From Achromobacter aegrifaciens (GTDB lineage: Bacteria; Pseudomonadota; Gammaproteobacteria; Burkholderiales; Burkholderiaceae_B): DNA of 64,000 nt. Position 1 is the first letter of the stretch, and the number at the start of each line of letters is the position of its first letter. Where the stretch lies: the NCBI RefSeq assembly GCF_902859735.1, contig NZ_CADIJY010000016.1, positions 1-64,000 of the forward strand. The letters run 5' to 3'. The translations under genes were made by a program, and so were the position numbers. The notes below the pieces were generated by a model. The model did no database searches. It was not told where the DNA came from and worked only from the letters and a program-made list of their open reading frames with translations. Below, piece by piece: positions 16,211 to 24,249 of the stretch.

Positions 16211-17317
16211 TTAAACAACAGTGGGCAGGGCCGCCAGGCAGGTTGCCAGGTGATACGGAGAGGTCGACGGCATGTCATTGCGCACCACCGCTCCTTCCGC
16301 GTCCAGGCATTCGTACCAGCCGCCGGGGTGCAGGAAACGCGCGCGGAACATGGACAGGCCGGCCTCCAGCGCGGGCAGGTCGCCCAGCACGCCGAGCACC
16401 CGCAGGTACTCGGTCTGCGCCCAGATCCGACGCGTATCGTCGATCACGGCGCCGGACTCGTCCAGCGACGCCACCACTCCGCCCGCGTCCACACCATGGC
16501 GGCGCGACCAGCGCACAGCGCGGGGCAGCGACTCCGTCAGCTCCAGGCCGTCGAAAACCTCGGCCGAGCCTTGCACCAGCGACAGCCACTCGAACTGATG
16601 CCCGGGCTCCAGCCGGTTGCCGGCCGAGCCTTGCCGCTCTTCCGCGATGCACTGCGAGGCCGCATGCACGAAGAAATGGCTGATGCCTTGCGCCAGGCCG
16701 CGCAGGCGCTGCGCGTACAGCGCCGGCTCCGCGACCTGGGCTGCGGCCAGGTAGGCCTCGGTCAGATGCATCATGGGATTCTGCGCGGGCGCGCGCAGAG
16801 GCTGGCTCAGGTCGGCGCTGAGCGCCGCGTGATACAGCCCGTCGGCGGTCTTGAAGCGCGCTTCGATGGTCGAGGAAGTCGACAGCATGAGCTTGCGCGC
16901 ATCGGCATTGCGGCTGCGGCGGAAATAGGCGGCGCAGGCCAGCACGATGAACGCGTGGGTGTACAGGTCCTGCGTGTCATCGAGCGGATGCGCCGCGGCG
17001 TCCACGCTATAGCGCCAGCCTCCGTGAAGCTCGTCGCGGAACACGCGCCGCAGCGATTCGAACAGCACATCTGCATGCGCGCCCGCAGCGTCGCCCGGCG
17101 CTTCCGAAAAAACGTAGAGCTGGCGCGCGCAAGCCATGGCGCGGTAGCGCTCGACCGGCAGCGCGACGCCCGTCGCCGCGTCCAGCGATTCATAAGGCAG
17201 ACCCAGCGCGCCATTGAAACCCTGCCCCATCCAAAGGGGCAGGACAACGGAATCAAAATGGTCGCGGAATGCGCGGATGTGTTCCGCAAGTGAAGAGTTG
17301 GTCTGTGCGGCAGTCAT
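16211..17317 (-). CDS. AGE family sugar epimerase/isomerase
   Basis: A 368-residue protein of the N-acylglucosamine 2-epimerase family with an (alpha/alpha)6 barrel. Family landmarks include the DLYTHAFIVLACA segment (near 115), EPGHQFEWLSL (near 240) and IWAQTEYLRV (near 310), which carry the catalytic His residues and binding Arg/Trp residues. Members interconvert mannose/fructose/glucose or N-acyl-hexosamines in the cytoplasm; YihS- or mannose-isomerase-like activity is as likely as true epimerase. Start taken at ATG 17317; ATG 17332 is possible. No sugar transport gene adjoins it. Confidence 0.85.
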   Translation of the reverse strand: MTAAQTNSSLAEHIRAFRDHFDSVVLPLWMGQGFNGALGLPYESLDAATGVALPVERYRAMACARQLYVFSEAPGDAAGAHADVLFESLRRVFRDELHGGWRYSVDAAAHPLDDTQDLYTHAFIVLACAAYFRRSRNADARKLMLSTSSTIEARFKTADGLYHAALSADLSQPLRAPAQNPMMHLTEAYLAAAQVAEPALYAQRLRGLAQGISHFFVHAASQCIAEERQGSAGNRLEPGHQFEWLSLVQGSAEVFDGLELTESLPRAVRWSRRHGVDAGGVVASLDESGAVIDDTRRIWAQTEYLRVLGVLGDLPALEAGLSMFRARFLHPGGWYECLDAEGAVVRNDMPSTSPYHLATCLAALPTVV

Positions 17318-17465
17318 CTTGGAACGGCGCATACCCAATGAGGGCCCCAGATTTTGGAGCAGCAACGATAACCGAAATTTTCGTCGCAAACCTTTGAGTA
17401 TTCTCCGAAGCGTCATGCTCACACAGACCGGTCCCGCCGATCAGCTCCGTCCAGGGCGTGGCGCC

Positions 17466-17678
17466 CTATCGGAAGATGTTTTCCTCTACCCAGTTCTGCG
17501 CGAATACTTCCGCGCGATCGCGTGCTTCGTCCAACGAAGCGCAGTTGCCCAAGTGGGAAAACGCGGCATCCACTTCGGTGCCGCCCTCGGCCGTAACCGT
17601 CAGCAGTACGCCATATCCGCCGGTATCCATGGCCGCTGTGGAAACGTCGATCAGAACTTCCTGGTCACGATGCTGCAT
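17466..17678 (-). CDS. hypothetical protein, 70 residues
   Basis: A small acidic soluble protein with alternating strand-like stretches in the first half and a helix (SLDEARDRAEVFAQNWVEE) at the end. ATG 17678 has a strong ribosome site (GGGAGGT), which makes a real gene likely although the family is not recognised. It sits alone on the minus strand between the AGE gene and a 329-bp gap. Confidence 0.6.
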   Translation of the reverse strand: MQHRDQEVLIDVSTAAMDTGGYGVLLTVTAEGGTEVDAAFSHLGNCASLDEARDRAEVFAQNWVEENIFR

Positions 17679-18007
17679 GTGCTACCTCCCAGTCGGTTAC
17701 CTAAACGCGTGAACCACGCGTGACGTTGCGGGGGCAGAATCCCCGCGCAAATGAATAGACCTGCAAACGTCACGCAAGTTCATCTTACTGGCGACTCGTG
17801 GGTCGCGATACGTCGAAAAGCAGCCAAATCGCGCATTCCGTCTCAGGAAATTCCCGTAGCACGGCCCTATTGGTCGCGAACTCGCGAAATACTGCGAAAA
17901 CATTCGCAAATTGTGTGGAAATCCCCGCGCCAAACGGTCAAGACGCGGCGAAACGCGGAGGGCGGCCCCGGGCCGCGCCTGCTGTCGACATAATTGGATT
18001 TTGCGGG
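17679..18007. other. intergenic region with repeated TCGCGA-type motifs
   Basis: This 329-bp gap has no plausible gene. It contains several TCGCGA and TTCGC/GCGAA motifs between 17800 and 17925 and a moderately AT-rich stretch, and so looks like a promoter region for the leftward 70-residue gene. No hairpin with a T-tract, tRNA or known RNA motif was seen. Confidence 0.35.
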
Positions 18008-18232
18008 TTAGCGCAAATGGATGGCGCCCGGCTCTTCCATGCGCAGGGCGAGCTTGCCCTTCTCGGTGATCAGCCAGCGGCCGTCGGCGTCGGCTGCAAT
18101 GCAACGCAACGTCTCCAGCGCCTGCGCCACGTGGGCGGGCACTTCAGTCTGGGCAGCGCCGGGCTCGCAATTGTCGGCCACGATGCGCAGCCAATGTCCC
18201 AACTCGCCTTTCTCGAAACGGTGCAATGCCAT
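18008..18232 (-). CDS. hypothetical protein, 74 residues
   Basis: A small mixed alpha/beta protein, not recognised. It begins with a short basic helix (MALHRFEKGELGHWLRIVADN) and ends in a WLITEKGKLALR segment that looks like a beta hairpin or wing, so a winged-helix fold is possible. It is on the same strand as the TauE-like gene, 71 bp downstream of it, and might share its transcript. Confidence 0.6.
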   Translation of the reverse strand: MALHRFEKGELGHWLRIVADNCEPGAAQTEVPAHVAQALETLRCIAADADGRWLITEKGKLALRMEEPGAIHLR

Positions 18233-18303
18233 GCGGTGATTCTCTCTTGAATACCCAACGATAGCATGTTGCCATGCCCCGCCCTGGCGACCTGTAAAAG
18301 TCG

Positions 18304-19050
18304 CTAGGCAAGCAGCTTGGGCAAGGACGACGCCAGCAGCGCCACGCCCGAAACGGTCAGCAGGCCCAGCACGATGCGGCGAAACGCAACGTCGCTGATG
18401 CCCACGTAGACGCGCGTGCCCCACAAGGTCGGCACCAGCATCGCCGGCACGATCACCGCAAAGAGCGGCAGCATGTCGCGCGTCACCACGCCGGTGTAGA
18501 CATAGCTCGCCATCGTCACGACCAACATCGACAGGTTGAAGTTCTGGATCACCGCGCGCTGCACGTCGCGGTCAAAGCGACGCAAGGTGCACCACAAAGT
18601 CGGAATGACGCCGGTGAAGCCGCCTATGCCGCCCATGACGCCGCCCATCGCGCCCACCACGCCGTCGGCCCATCGTCCACCCGCCGTGATAGGCGGCAAG
18701 CGCGTCGCGAACAGCATCACCGGACACCAGACCGCCAGCAGTCCGCCGACCAGCGCCTTGAACATCAGCGGATCCAGATAGGGCAGCAGCTTGACGCCCA
18801 GCGGAATCCCCAGCAATCCGCCCGCCACGAAGGGCAGCAGGTGCGCCATCGTGAATCCGCGGCGCATCGTGAACGCGGCCAGCAACTGGCCGGTCAGCGA
18901 GCCGAACACCACCATCGCAGCAGCGAGTTTGGGATCTATCGTCCAGGCCCAGAACGACATGGCCACCATGCCGAAGCCGAAGCCCGAGAGGCCCTGCACG
19001 AAACCGGCGGCCATGGCGCCCGCCGCGACCAGCACATATAAGGAATCCAT
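18304..19050 (-). CDS. TauE/SafE family sulfite/organic anion exporter
   Basis: A 248-residue inner-membrane protein of the TauE/SafE (PF01925) family with about eight helices in two homologous halves. The GLSGFGFGMVAMSFWAW segment near residue 20 and GGIGGFTGVIPTLW near 135 are the matching repeat motifs of the two halves. Members export sulfite, sulfoacetate or other organic anions. The substrate is not deducible. Start ATG 19050. It is in the same direction as the EamA gene, 98 bp downstream of it. Confidence 0.87.
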   Translation of the reverse strand: MDSLYVLVAAGAMAAGFVQGLSGFGFGMVAMSFWAWTIDPKLAAAMVVFGSLTGQLLAAFTMRRGFTMAHLLPFVAGGLLGIPLGVKLLPYLDPLMFKALVGGLLAVWCPVMLFATRLPPITAGGRWADGVVGAMGGVMGGIGGFTGVIPTLWCTLRRFDRDVQRAVIQNFNLSMLVVTMASYVYTGVVTRDMLPLFAVIVPAMLVPTLWGTRVYVGISDVAFRRIVLGLLTVSGVALLASSLPKLLA

Positions 19051-19148
19051 ACCCGCCGCACGCCTGCAAGAGAAGCCGGAACGGTTCCGGCGCTCGACAT
19101 TCTAGAACGCGCCGATGGCCGGTTTCGCGCCTGCGGCGTACTGACGGG

Positions 19149-20060
19149 CTAGGAAGCCCGCAGCGCCAGCGGCCGCTTCAGGCGCGTCGCCGCCGCCGAC
19201 GCCGCCACGCTGGCGCCGATCAGGGCCAAGCCCAGCGCCAGGTCGGCCGAGATGCGCTCCTGGAACACCAGCGACGACACGATCAGCCCGATCACCGGCA
19301 CGCACAGCATGGCGATCGAGGTCGCCACCGGCGGCATCTTCTGCGTCATGCCCAGCACCACGATGAAGGTCAGCGCGGTAGCCAGCGGACCGGTGTACAG
19401 GATCACGGGCCATGCCTCGGGCTGCGCCAGGAAAACGGGCGCGCCATCGCGCATCCACGCCAGCGCGGCCAGCGGCAGCGCCGCGATGGCGGTCTGCCAG
19501 GGAATCATGTCCGCGCCCAGGCGGATATGCCGGTAGCCGCGCAGCTGGATGATATTGCAGGCCCACGCAAAGGACGCACCCAGCAACATGGCCAGGCCGA
19601 CCACGGTGTGCGCCTGCCAAGGGCTGAACGCGGGCGCGACGATGACGGCGATGCCGGCATAGCTCAGCCCCGTCGCCAGCCATTGCGCCATCGACAGGCG
19701 CTCCTTCAGGATCAGCGAGGACAGGGGAATCACCCAGATGGAAGTGGCGTAGGCGATCACGGACGCGCGTCCCGGCGCCACGTATTGCATCGCCCATAGC
19801 GCCAGCGCCGTGAACGCCCCCATCTGCAGCAGCGCCACACCCGCCACCAGCGGCATTTCCTGCCGCGTCGGCAGGCGCAGGCGGCCCAGCATGCCCAGCA
19901 CCAGCGCGCTGATCAGCGCGGCCGAGCCGAACCGGCTGGCGGCCAGCCACAGCGGGCTCATGTGCGTCAGCCCCAGCTTCATGACGGGCCAATTGCCGCC
20001 CCAGATGGCGACCGCACCGACCAGCGGCAAAAACCTGCCCAACGTGCTCTGCTGACTCAT
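19149..20060 (-). CDS. EamA/DMT-family exporter
   Basis: A 303-residue ten-helix permease of the drug/metabolite transporter superfamily with two EamA repeats (about 8-140 and 152-290). The AIWGGNWPVMK motif at the first helix is typical. Members often export amino acids or nucleobases. It is divergent from an Lrp/AsnC regulator with a long symmetrical dyad between them, which makes amino-acid export under Lrp-type control the best guess (compare LeuE- or RhtA-like systems). The substrate remains inference. Confidence 0.9.
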   Translation of the reverse strand: MSQQSTLGRFLPLVGAVAIWGGNWPVMKLGLTHMSPLWLAASRFGSAALISALVLGMLGRLRLPTRQEMPLVAGVALLQMGAFTALALWAMQYVAPGRASVIAYATSIWVIPLSSLILKERLSMAQWLATGLSYAGIAVIVAPAFSPWQAHTVVGLAMLLGASFAWACNIIQLRGYRHIRLGADMIPWQTAIAALPLAALAWMRDGAPVFLAQPEAWPVILYTGPLATALTFIVVLGMTQKMPPVATSIAMLCVPVIGLIVSSLVFQERISADLALGLALIGASVAASAAATRLKRPLALRAS

Positions 20061-20083
20061 TACTGCCCAATCTACTGCTTGAA

Positions 20084-20121
20084 TATTCCGCGCTTTGGCA
20101 CAATTGCCAAACGATGGAATA
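20084..20121. promoter_or_regulatory. nested dyad, likely operator of the Lrp-type regulator
   Basis: The inner arms TTTGGCA (20094-20100) and TGCCAAA (20105-20111) mirror each other around CAAT. The outer arms TATTCC (20084-20089) and GGAATA (20116-20121) mirror each other too, and both are exactly 4 bp from the inner arms. The 38-bp element lies 23 bp before the exporter start. Its perfect nested symmetry fits binding of a regulator dimer pair, most simply the divergent Lrp/AsnC protein. Confidence 0.65.
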
Positions 20122-20220
20122 GTCTATAGGGTTAACCCCAGCATATTTCACTGCATTCAAGGGAGATACCCGTCATACTCAGCACAGATGAATTGCTGAA
20201 TGACCGTAACTGGGTGACTT

Positions 20221-20691
20221 ATGCCGGAAATCAACCTGGATGCCACCGACATCCGTATCCTCAACGAACTCCAGCGCGATGCGCGGCTGACCAATGTCGA
20301 ACTCGCCGCGCGCGTGAACCTGTCCGCCTCTCCCTGTCTGGCGCGCGTGCGCCGGCTCGAAACCGAGGGCCTGATCGACCGCCGCGTCACGCTGCTCAAC
20401 GCGCGCAAGCTGGGCCTGAAGGTCAACGTATTCATCCAGATCTCGCTGGACAAGCAGCGCAAGGCGGCGCTGGACGTGTTCGAACGCGAAATCGCGGTCC
20501 TGCCGGAAATCATGGAGTGCTACCTCATGTCGGGCGATGCCGACTACCTGATACGCGCCCTGGTGCCTGACGTGGACGCGCTGGAGCGGCTGATCGTCGA
20601 ACACATCACCCGCATCCCGGGCGTCGCCAGCATCCGTTCCAGCTTCGCCTTGAAGCAGGTGCTGTACACCACCGCCGTCCCGCTCGCGTGA
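20221..20691 (+). CDS. Lrp/AsnC-family transcriptional regulator
   Basis: A 156-residue regulator with an N-terminal helix-turn-helix (about 8-58; [24 protein letters not shown]) and a C-terminal RAM ligand domain (about 70-150) containing the GDADYLIR motif. Such proteins form octamers and respond to amino acids. It is divergent from the EamA exporter, whose upstream region bears the nested dyad, so it is probably the local switch of that exporter and of itself. Confidence 0.92.
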   Translation: MPEINLDATDIRILNELQRDARLTNVELAARVNLSASPCLARVRRLETEGLIDRRVTLLNARKLGLKVNVFIQISLDKQRKAALDVFEREIAVLPEIMECYLMSGDADYLIRALVPDVDALERLIVEHITRIPGVASIRSSFALKQVLYTTAVPLA

Positions 20692-20791
20692 AGCCCGCGG
20701 CGGCAACTTGCGGGATCCGTGGCACCCCTCCACAATGAAAGCGCCGCGCCCCGCGCCGGCGCCCCTCCCATCGCCTAGCAAGGAGAACACC

Positions 20792-21025
20792 ATGCCTGAA
20801 ACCGACTGGTTCCCCGGCGGCACGCTACCCGATCGTCAGGGCTACTTCGAAGTGGAATTCGAAACGGGTCAAACCGAAATCACGCGCTACGGCCTGCTCG
20901 GCTGGGAGCCCGAACAGGATCGCGGCCGGATCAGACGCTGGCGCGGCCTGGACCCGGACATCGAAGCCGCCGAAATGCAGCGCGAGAGCTCGGTGCGCAA
21001 CAACGGCGACACGCTCATGGGCTGA
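20792..21025 (+). CDS. hypothetical protein, 77 residues
   Basis: A small acidic protein, unrecognised. Its centre (RQGYFEVEFETGQTEITRYGLLGWE) looks like a beta-hairpin and the C-terminal part is charged and probably flexible. ATG 20792 has a good ribosome site (AAGGAG, 9 bp upstream), and a strong terminator follows 15 bp after the stop, which supports a real gene. It lies 100 bp after the Lrp gene. Confidence 0.65.
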   Translation: MPETDWFPGGTLPDRQGYFEVEFETGQTEITRYGLLGWEPEQDRGRIRRWRGLDPDIEAAEMQRESSVRNNGDTLMG

Positions 21026-21040
21026 AGCGCCGGCAGACGC

Positions 21041-21085
21041 GCCAAGCAAAACGCCGCGGAGAACATCCGCGGCGTTTTGCTTGGC
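21041..21085. terminator. 20-bp perfect stem, bidirectional terminator
   Basis: The arms 21041-21060 and 21066-21085 are perfectly complementary over 20 bp with a 5-nt loop (GAACA). The AAAAC/GTTTT portion within the arms gives a T-rich part on both strands after the GC-rich core (CGCCGCGG). It separates the convergent 77-residue gene and the SYLF lipoprotein gene and should stop transcription from both sides. Confidence 0.85.
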
Positions 21086-21093
21086 AGGCCCGT

Positions 21094-21687
21094 TCAAAGA
21101 TTCAGTTTGGAGATCTTAGTACCGGCCAGGGACACGCCTGCCATCAGGCCGCCGTTGTTCATCACGAAGCCGACGATGGGTTGTTGTGCCGTGTTGGTGT
21201 CGATGCGGCCGTTGGCGCCCACATTGACAACCGCAACCGTCGCATCGGCGCCCACGGTCCAGCCGCTGCTGTTGCGGAACTTGGCAAGCGCCTCATCCGT
21301 CATGAACAACAGCACCATCGCCTTGGACTGCGCCCCCGCCTGGAAGCCGACGGAACCCGCCGTGGTGCTGTAGTAGCCGGCGGTGGAACTGCCCACGCGC
21401 AGCACGCCCTTGCCATGCTCGGCCCCGATGATGAAGCTGCCGCTCAACACATCAGGAAAAATCAGCACGCCTCGGGCGCGGGCGACCAGTTCCCTGGACT
21501 GCGGCGACGCTTGATAGAGCTTGCCCAAGGTGGCGTCGGCCGCACTGTTCAACGATTGGCGCTGTTCGGTCGCGGTGGCCTCTGACTTGGAACTGTTGGT
21601 GGTGCAACCCGTGAACATCAGGCCGGCCACGCCGATCGCCGCGGCGGCCAGGCCGACACGACGCAAGACAGGAAAAGTATCAAACAT
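21094..21687 (-). CDS. SYLF-domain lipoprotein (YSC84-related)
   Basis: A 197-residue lipoprotein: a hydrophobic signal with lipobox LMFTGC (Cys28) followed by a SYLF/Ysc84 domain (about 80-195) with the GVLIFPDVLSGSFIIGAEHGKGVL motif. The eukaryotic SYLF domain binds phosphoinositides; bacterial members are cell-envelope lipoproteins of unclear role, sometimes stress-related. ATG 21687 has a strong ribosome site (AAAGGAGAG). It converges on the 77-residue gene with the shared terminator between. Confidence 0.88.
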   Translation of the reverse strand: MFDTFPVLRRVGLAAAAIGVAGLMFTGCTTNSSKSEATATEQRQSLNSAADATLGKLYQASPQSRELVARARGVLIFPDVLSGSFIIGAEHGKGVLRVGSSTAGYYSTTAGSVGFQAGAQSKAMVLLFMTDEALAKFRNSSGWTVGADATVAVVNVGANGRIDTNTAQQPIVGFVMNNGGLMAGVSLAGTKISKLNL

Positions 21688-21807
21688 GGAACTCTCCTTT
21701 GTTGTTGTCACCCTACACCAATGTACCGGGCAAATCCGCCAGCGCAAAGCACGCGATTGTGTGAAAAGAAACAAAACCCTGCCTGCCGCTGCGGGTCCGG
21801 CCCGCCG

Positions 21808-22062
21808 CTACAGGATGCCGTAGCGCGGTTCGCCCGTGGCTTCGTCCACCGACACGATGCCCGACAGCACCAGTTCGGCGTGGCGTCTTGCCGTCCCGGG
21901 ATCCTCGAAGGTCACGAAACGCGGCAGCGACCAACGCCGCTCGAATTCGCCTTCCACCCTCCGGCACACCGCTACCTCGATCGCCAACATGCCGGTATCC
22001 AGCCGGATGACCTGACATTCCACCTCGAATCCATCAATATGACGCTGTGGCCACGCGCCCAT
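21808..22062 (-). CDS. hypothetical protein, 84 residues
   Basis: A small soluble protein, unrecognised, with several beta-like stretches (FEVECQVIRLDTGMLAIEVAV). ATG 22062 has a good ribosome site (GAGGAG). It lies 120 bp upstream of the SYLF gene in the same direction. There is no signal peptide. Confidence 0.6.
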   Translation of the reverse strand: MGAWPQRHIDGFEVECQVIRLDTGMLAIEVAVCRRVEGEFERRWSLPRFVTFEDPGTARRHAELVLSGIVSVDEATGEPRYGIL

Positions 22063-22100
22063 TCCTTGCTCCTCGAAATTGTTTTTCCCGGCCGCAATAT

Positions 22101-22138
22101 GCCAAAAAATTTTTGGCTTGAAAAGTAATGTTTTCAAG
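22101..22138. terminator. two abutting AT-rich hairpins
   Basis: GCCAAAAA (22101-22108) pairs with TTTTTGGC (22110-22117), and immediately after, CTTGAAAA (22117-22124) pairs with TTTTCAAG (22131-22138) across GTAATG. They lie in the 196-bp gap between the leftward RpiR gene and the 84-residue gene. Termination of the RpiR transcript is possible, but the stems are AT-rich and weak. Confidence 0.4.
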
Positions 22139-22258
22139 GAGTTATGAAGTACTAGAGCAGGTAGTGCGAACGCATCTTGAAGCTCATCCAAATGGCCGAA
22201 AATCGGTCCAAATCCTGGCCTTTCGCGCTCGCCGCAAGAACGGTGCGAGCAGCATCTT

Positions 22259-23122
22259 TCAGCCGCCCGGCGGACGTATCCATTGCGCGTCCCACAAGCC
22301 TTCGCCGCGCTCCAGAGCCGCGCCCAAGGCCTGTTTGCTGCGCTGCGCAACCGCCGCCAGCAAGGCATTGCAGACGGAAAAGGCCGCAGTGTAGGAATCG
22401 AATGGCGACGCGCTGGAACTGCGCGCTATCAGCACGTGGTGTGCCGAGGCCGCGGCGGGCGCCGACGCCGAATCGGTGATCAGGATCACCTTGCCGCCTC
22501 GCTGCCGGAAATACTGCACCGCCTTGGCCGCGGCAACCGAATAGCGCCTGAAGGTAAACGCCAGCAGCACGTCGGCCTCGTCGATCCAGAGCAGTTGGTC
22601 TTCCAGGAACAGCGGGCCGGCGGCGACCATGGGCTTGACCGAAGGCAGGCACAGGTTCAAGTACAGCGCCACGTGGCTGGCCAGCGGCGCGGCCTGGCGT
22701 AGCCCCAGCACATGCACCCGCCCCTTGCGCTGCGTCAGCAGTCGGACGGCAGCCTCGAAGGCGGCCACGTCGATCGACGCGTAGGTCTCCTTCAGGTTGT
22801 GCTGGTCATGCAGCAAGGCGTTATGCAGGCAGGCGCGCGCCGACGGTTTGTCCGAGCCCACCGCGTCCGCGCGCTCGCCGGGCGAGGCCAGGCGCGCCGT
22901 CACTTCCGTGCGCGCCTCCATCTGGGCCTGCGCGTAGCTTTCGTAGCCGAGCTTGGCCAACAGGCGCACCACGGTGGAAGCGCTGGTGCCGACCTGCCTG
23001 GCCAGCGCCGTCGCCGATTCCAGCAGGCTTTGCGGATAGCGCGCCTGCATCTCCTCGACCAGCAATTGTTCGCTCTTGCTGAGCTTGCGGCCGTAGCCGG
23101 CAATACGTTGGTGCAGGTTCAT
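22259..23122 (-). CDS. MurR/RpiR-family transcriptional regulator
   Basis: A 287-residue regulator with an N-terminal HTH_6 domain (about 1-75; LSKSEQLLVEEM and TSASTVVRLLAKLGYESYAQ) and a C-terminal SIS domain (about 120-260; VHVLGLRQAAPLASHVALYLN). RpiR proteins sense sugar phosphates or other metabolites through the SIS fold. It is divergent from a Bug receptor-deacylase pair with a clear dyad between the starts, so it likely controls that pair. Confidence 0.9.
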   Translation of the reverse strand: MNLHQRIAGYGRKLSKSEQLLVEEMQARYPQSLLESATALARQVGTSASTVVRLLAKLGYESYAQAQMEARTEVTARLASPGERADAVGSDKPSARACLHNALLHDQHNLKETYASIDVAAFEAAVRLLTQRKGRVHVLGLRQAAPLASHVALYLNLCLPSVKPMVAAGPLFLEDQLLWIDEADVLLAFTFRRYSVAAAKAVQYFRQRGGKVILITDSASAPAAASAHHVLIARSSSASPFDSYTAAFSVCNALLAAVAQRSKQALGAALERGEGLWDAQWIRPPGG

Positions 23123-23186
23123 CCTTGCATGGCCCTAGGTGATAACCCCAAATTTCACAATACACATTGCATCTTATATTTCTGCC

Positions 23187-23202
23187 TGCAATCTTCATTG
23201 CA
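23187..23202. promoter_or_regulatory. RpiR-type operator candidate
   Basis: TGCAAT (23187-23192) and ATTGCA (23197-23202) form a perfect dyad with a 4-bp spacer (CTTC). A further ATTGCA half-site occurs at 23166-23171, 31 bp away, close to three helical turns. They lie midway between the divergent RpiR and Bug genes in an AT-rich region. Confidence 0.6.
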
Positions 23203-23239
23203 AATTAGACCAAACCCGCAGTCACCACAAGAGAATTCC

Positions 23240-24238
23240 ATGAAGCATCAATCGCAGGGACCGTCCTCGATCCGCCGCAGCCTGATCCTGGCCGGTCTGG
23301 GCGCCGCCTTGCTGCCGCTGGCCGCGCGCGCCGACGCCTATCCTTCGCGCCCCATCACGCTGGTCGTCCCCTTCCCTGCGGGCGGCTCCGTCGACCTGAT
23401 CGGCCGACTGTACGCGGACGCCCTGGGCAAGGCGCTGGGTACCAGCGTCATCATCGAGAACCGCGACGGCGCGGGCGGCGCCATCGGCAGCAAGCGCGTC
23501 GCGCGCGCCGCGCCGGACGGCTACACGCTGGTCGCGTCGTCGCAAAGCTCGCACCTGGCCAATCCGCTGATGCGCAATGACCTGGGCTACGACCCGATCA
23601 AGGACTTCGTCTCGATCTCGCAGCTGTCGCGCACGCCCAATGTGCTGGTGACCAATGCCGCCGTGCCGGCCCGCAACCTGGCGGAGTTCGTGGCGCTGCT
23701 GAAGGCGCGCCCCGACCAGTTGCACTATGCCACCGCAGGCATCGGCAGCATGGGCCAGCTCAACGCCGAACTGCTGAAGAACACCCTGCAGCTGCAGGCC
23801 GTGCACGTGCCCTATCGCGGCGGCGCGCCGCTGATCAACGCGCTGCTGTCCGACCAGGCGCAGTTCGCGCTGGACAACCTCGCGCCCTTCCTGCCCCACA
23901 TCCAGGTCGGCAAGATGCGCGCGCTGGCGGTGGCCGCGCCAAAACGCCTGGACTCCCTGCCCGACGTGCCGACCTTCGAGGAACTGGGTTACCCCGTGCT
24001 CAATTCCATGTCGTGGATCGGCCTGGCCGCGCCCGCAGGCACGCCGCCCGACATCGTCCAGAAGCTGCTGGCCGCCGTGCGCACCGCCGCCACCGAGGAC
24101 GGCATGCCGCAATCCCTGGAAAAGGCCGGCGCGCTGCCCCCCGAGAACCAGACCCCGCAACAGTTCACCGCCATGATGTCCGAGCGCCTGGCGTTGTACA
24201 AAGACCTGATCGACCGCGCCGGCATCCGTCCTGAATAG
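23240..24238 (+). CDS. Bug/TctC-family periplasmic solute receptor
   Basis: A 332-residue receptor. The signal sequence has an SIRRSLILAG start, a hydrophobic core and a likely cut after ARA or ADA around residue 32. The family motifs VVPFPAGGSVDLIGRL, IIENRDGAGGAIG, VPYRGGAPLINALL and LPDVPTFEELGYP are present. It is followed after 11 bp by an aspartoacylase-like gene and is divergent from an RpiR gene, so it probably delivers an N-acyl amino acid or similar carboxylate. The TctAB membrane partners are absent from the window. Confidence 0.92.
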   Translation: MKHQSQGPSSIRRSLILAGLGAALLPLAARADAYPSRPITLVVPFPAGGSVDLIGRLYADALGKALGTSVIIENRDGAGGAIGSKRVARAAPDGYTLVASSQSSHLANPLMRNDLGYDPIKDFVSISQLSRTPNVLVTNAAVPARNLAEFVALLKARPDQLHYATAGIGSMGQLNAELLKNTLQLQAVHVPYRGGAPLINALLSDQAQFALDNLAPFLPHIQVGKMRALAVAAPKRLDSLPDVPTFEELGYPVLNSMSWIGLAAPAGTPPDIVQKLLAAVRTAATEDGMPQSLEKAGALPPENQTPQQFTAMMSERLALYKDLIDRAGIRPE

Positions 24239-24249
24239 GCCCTACTCCC

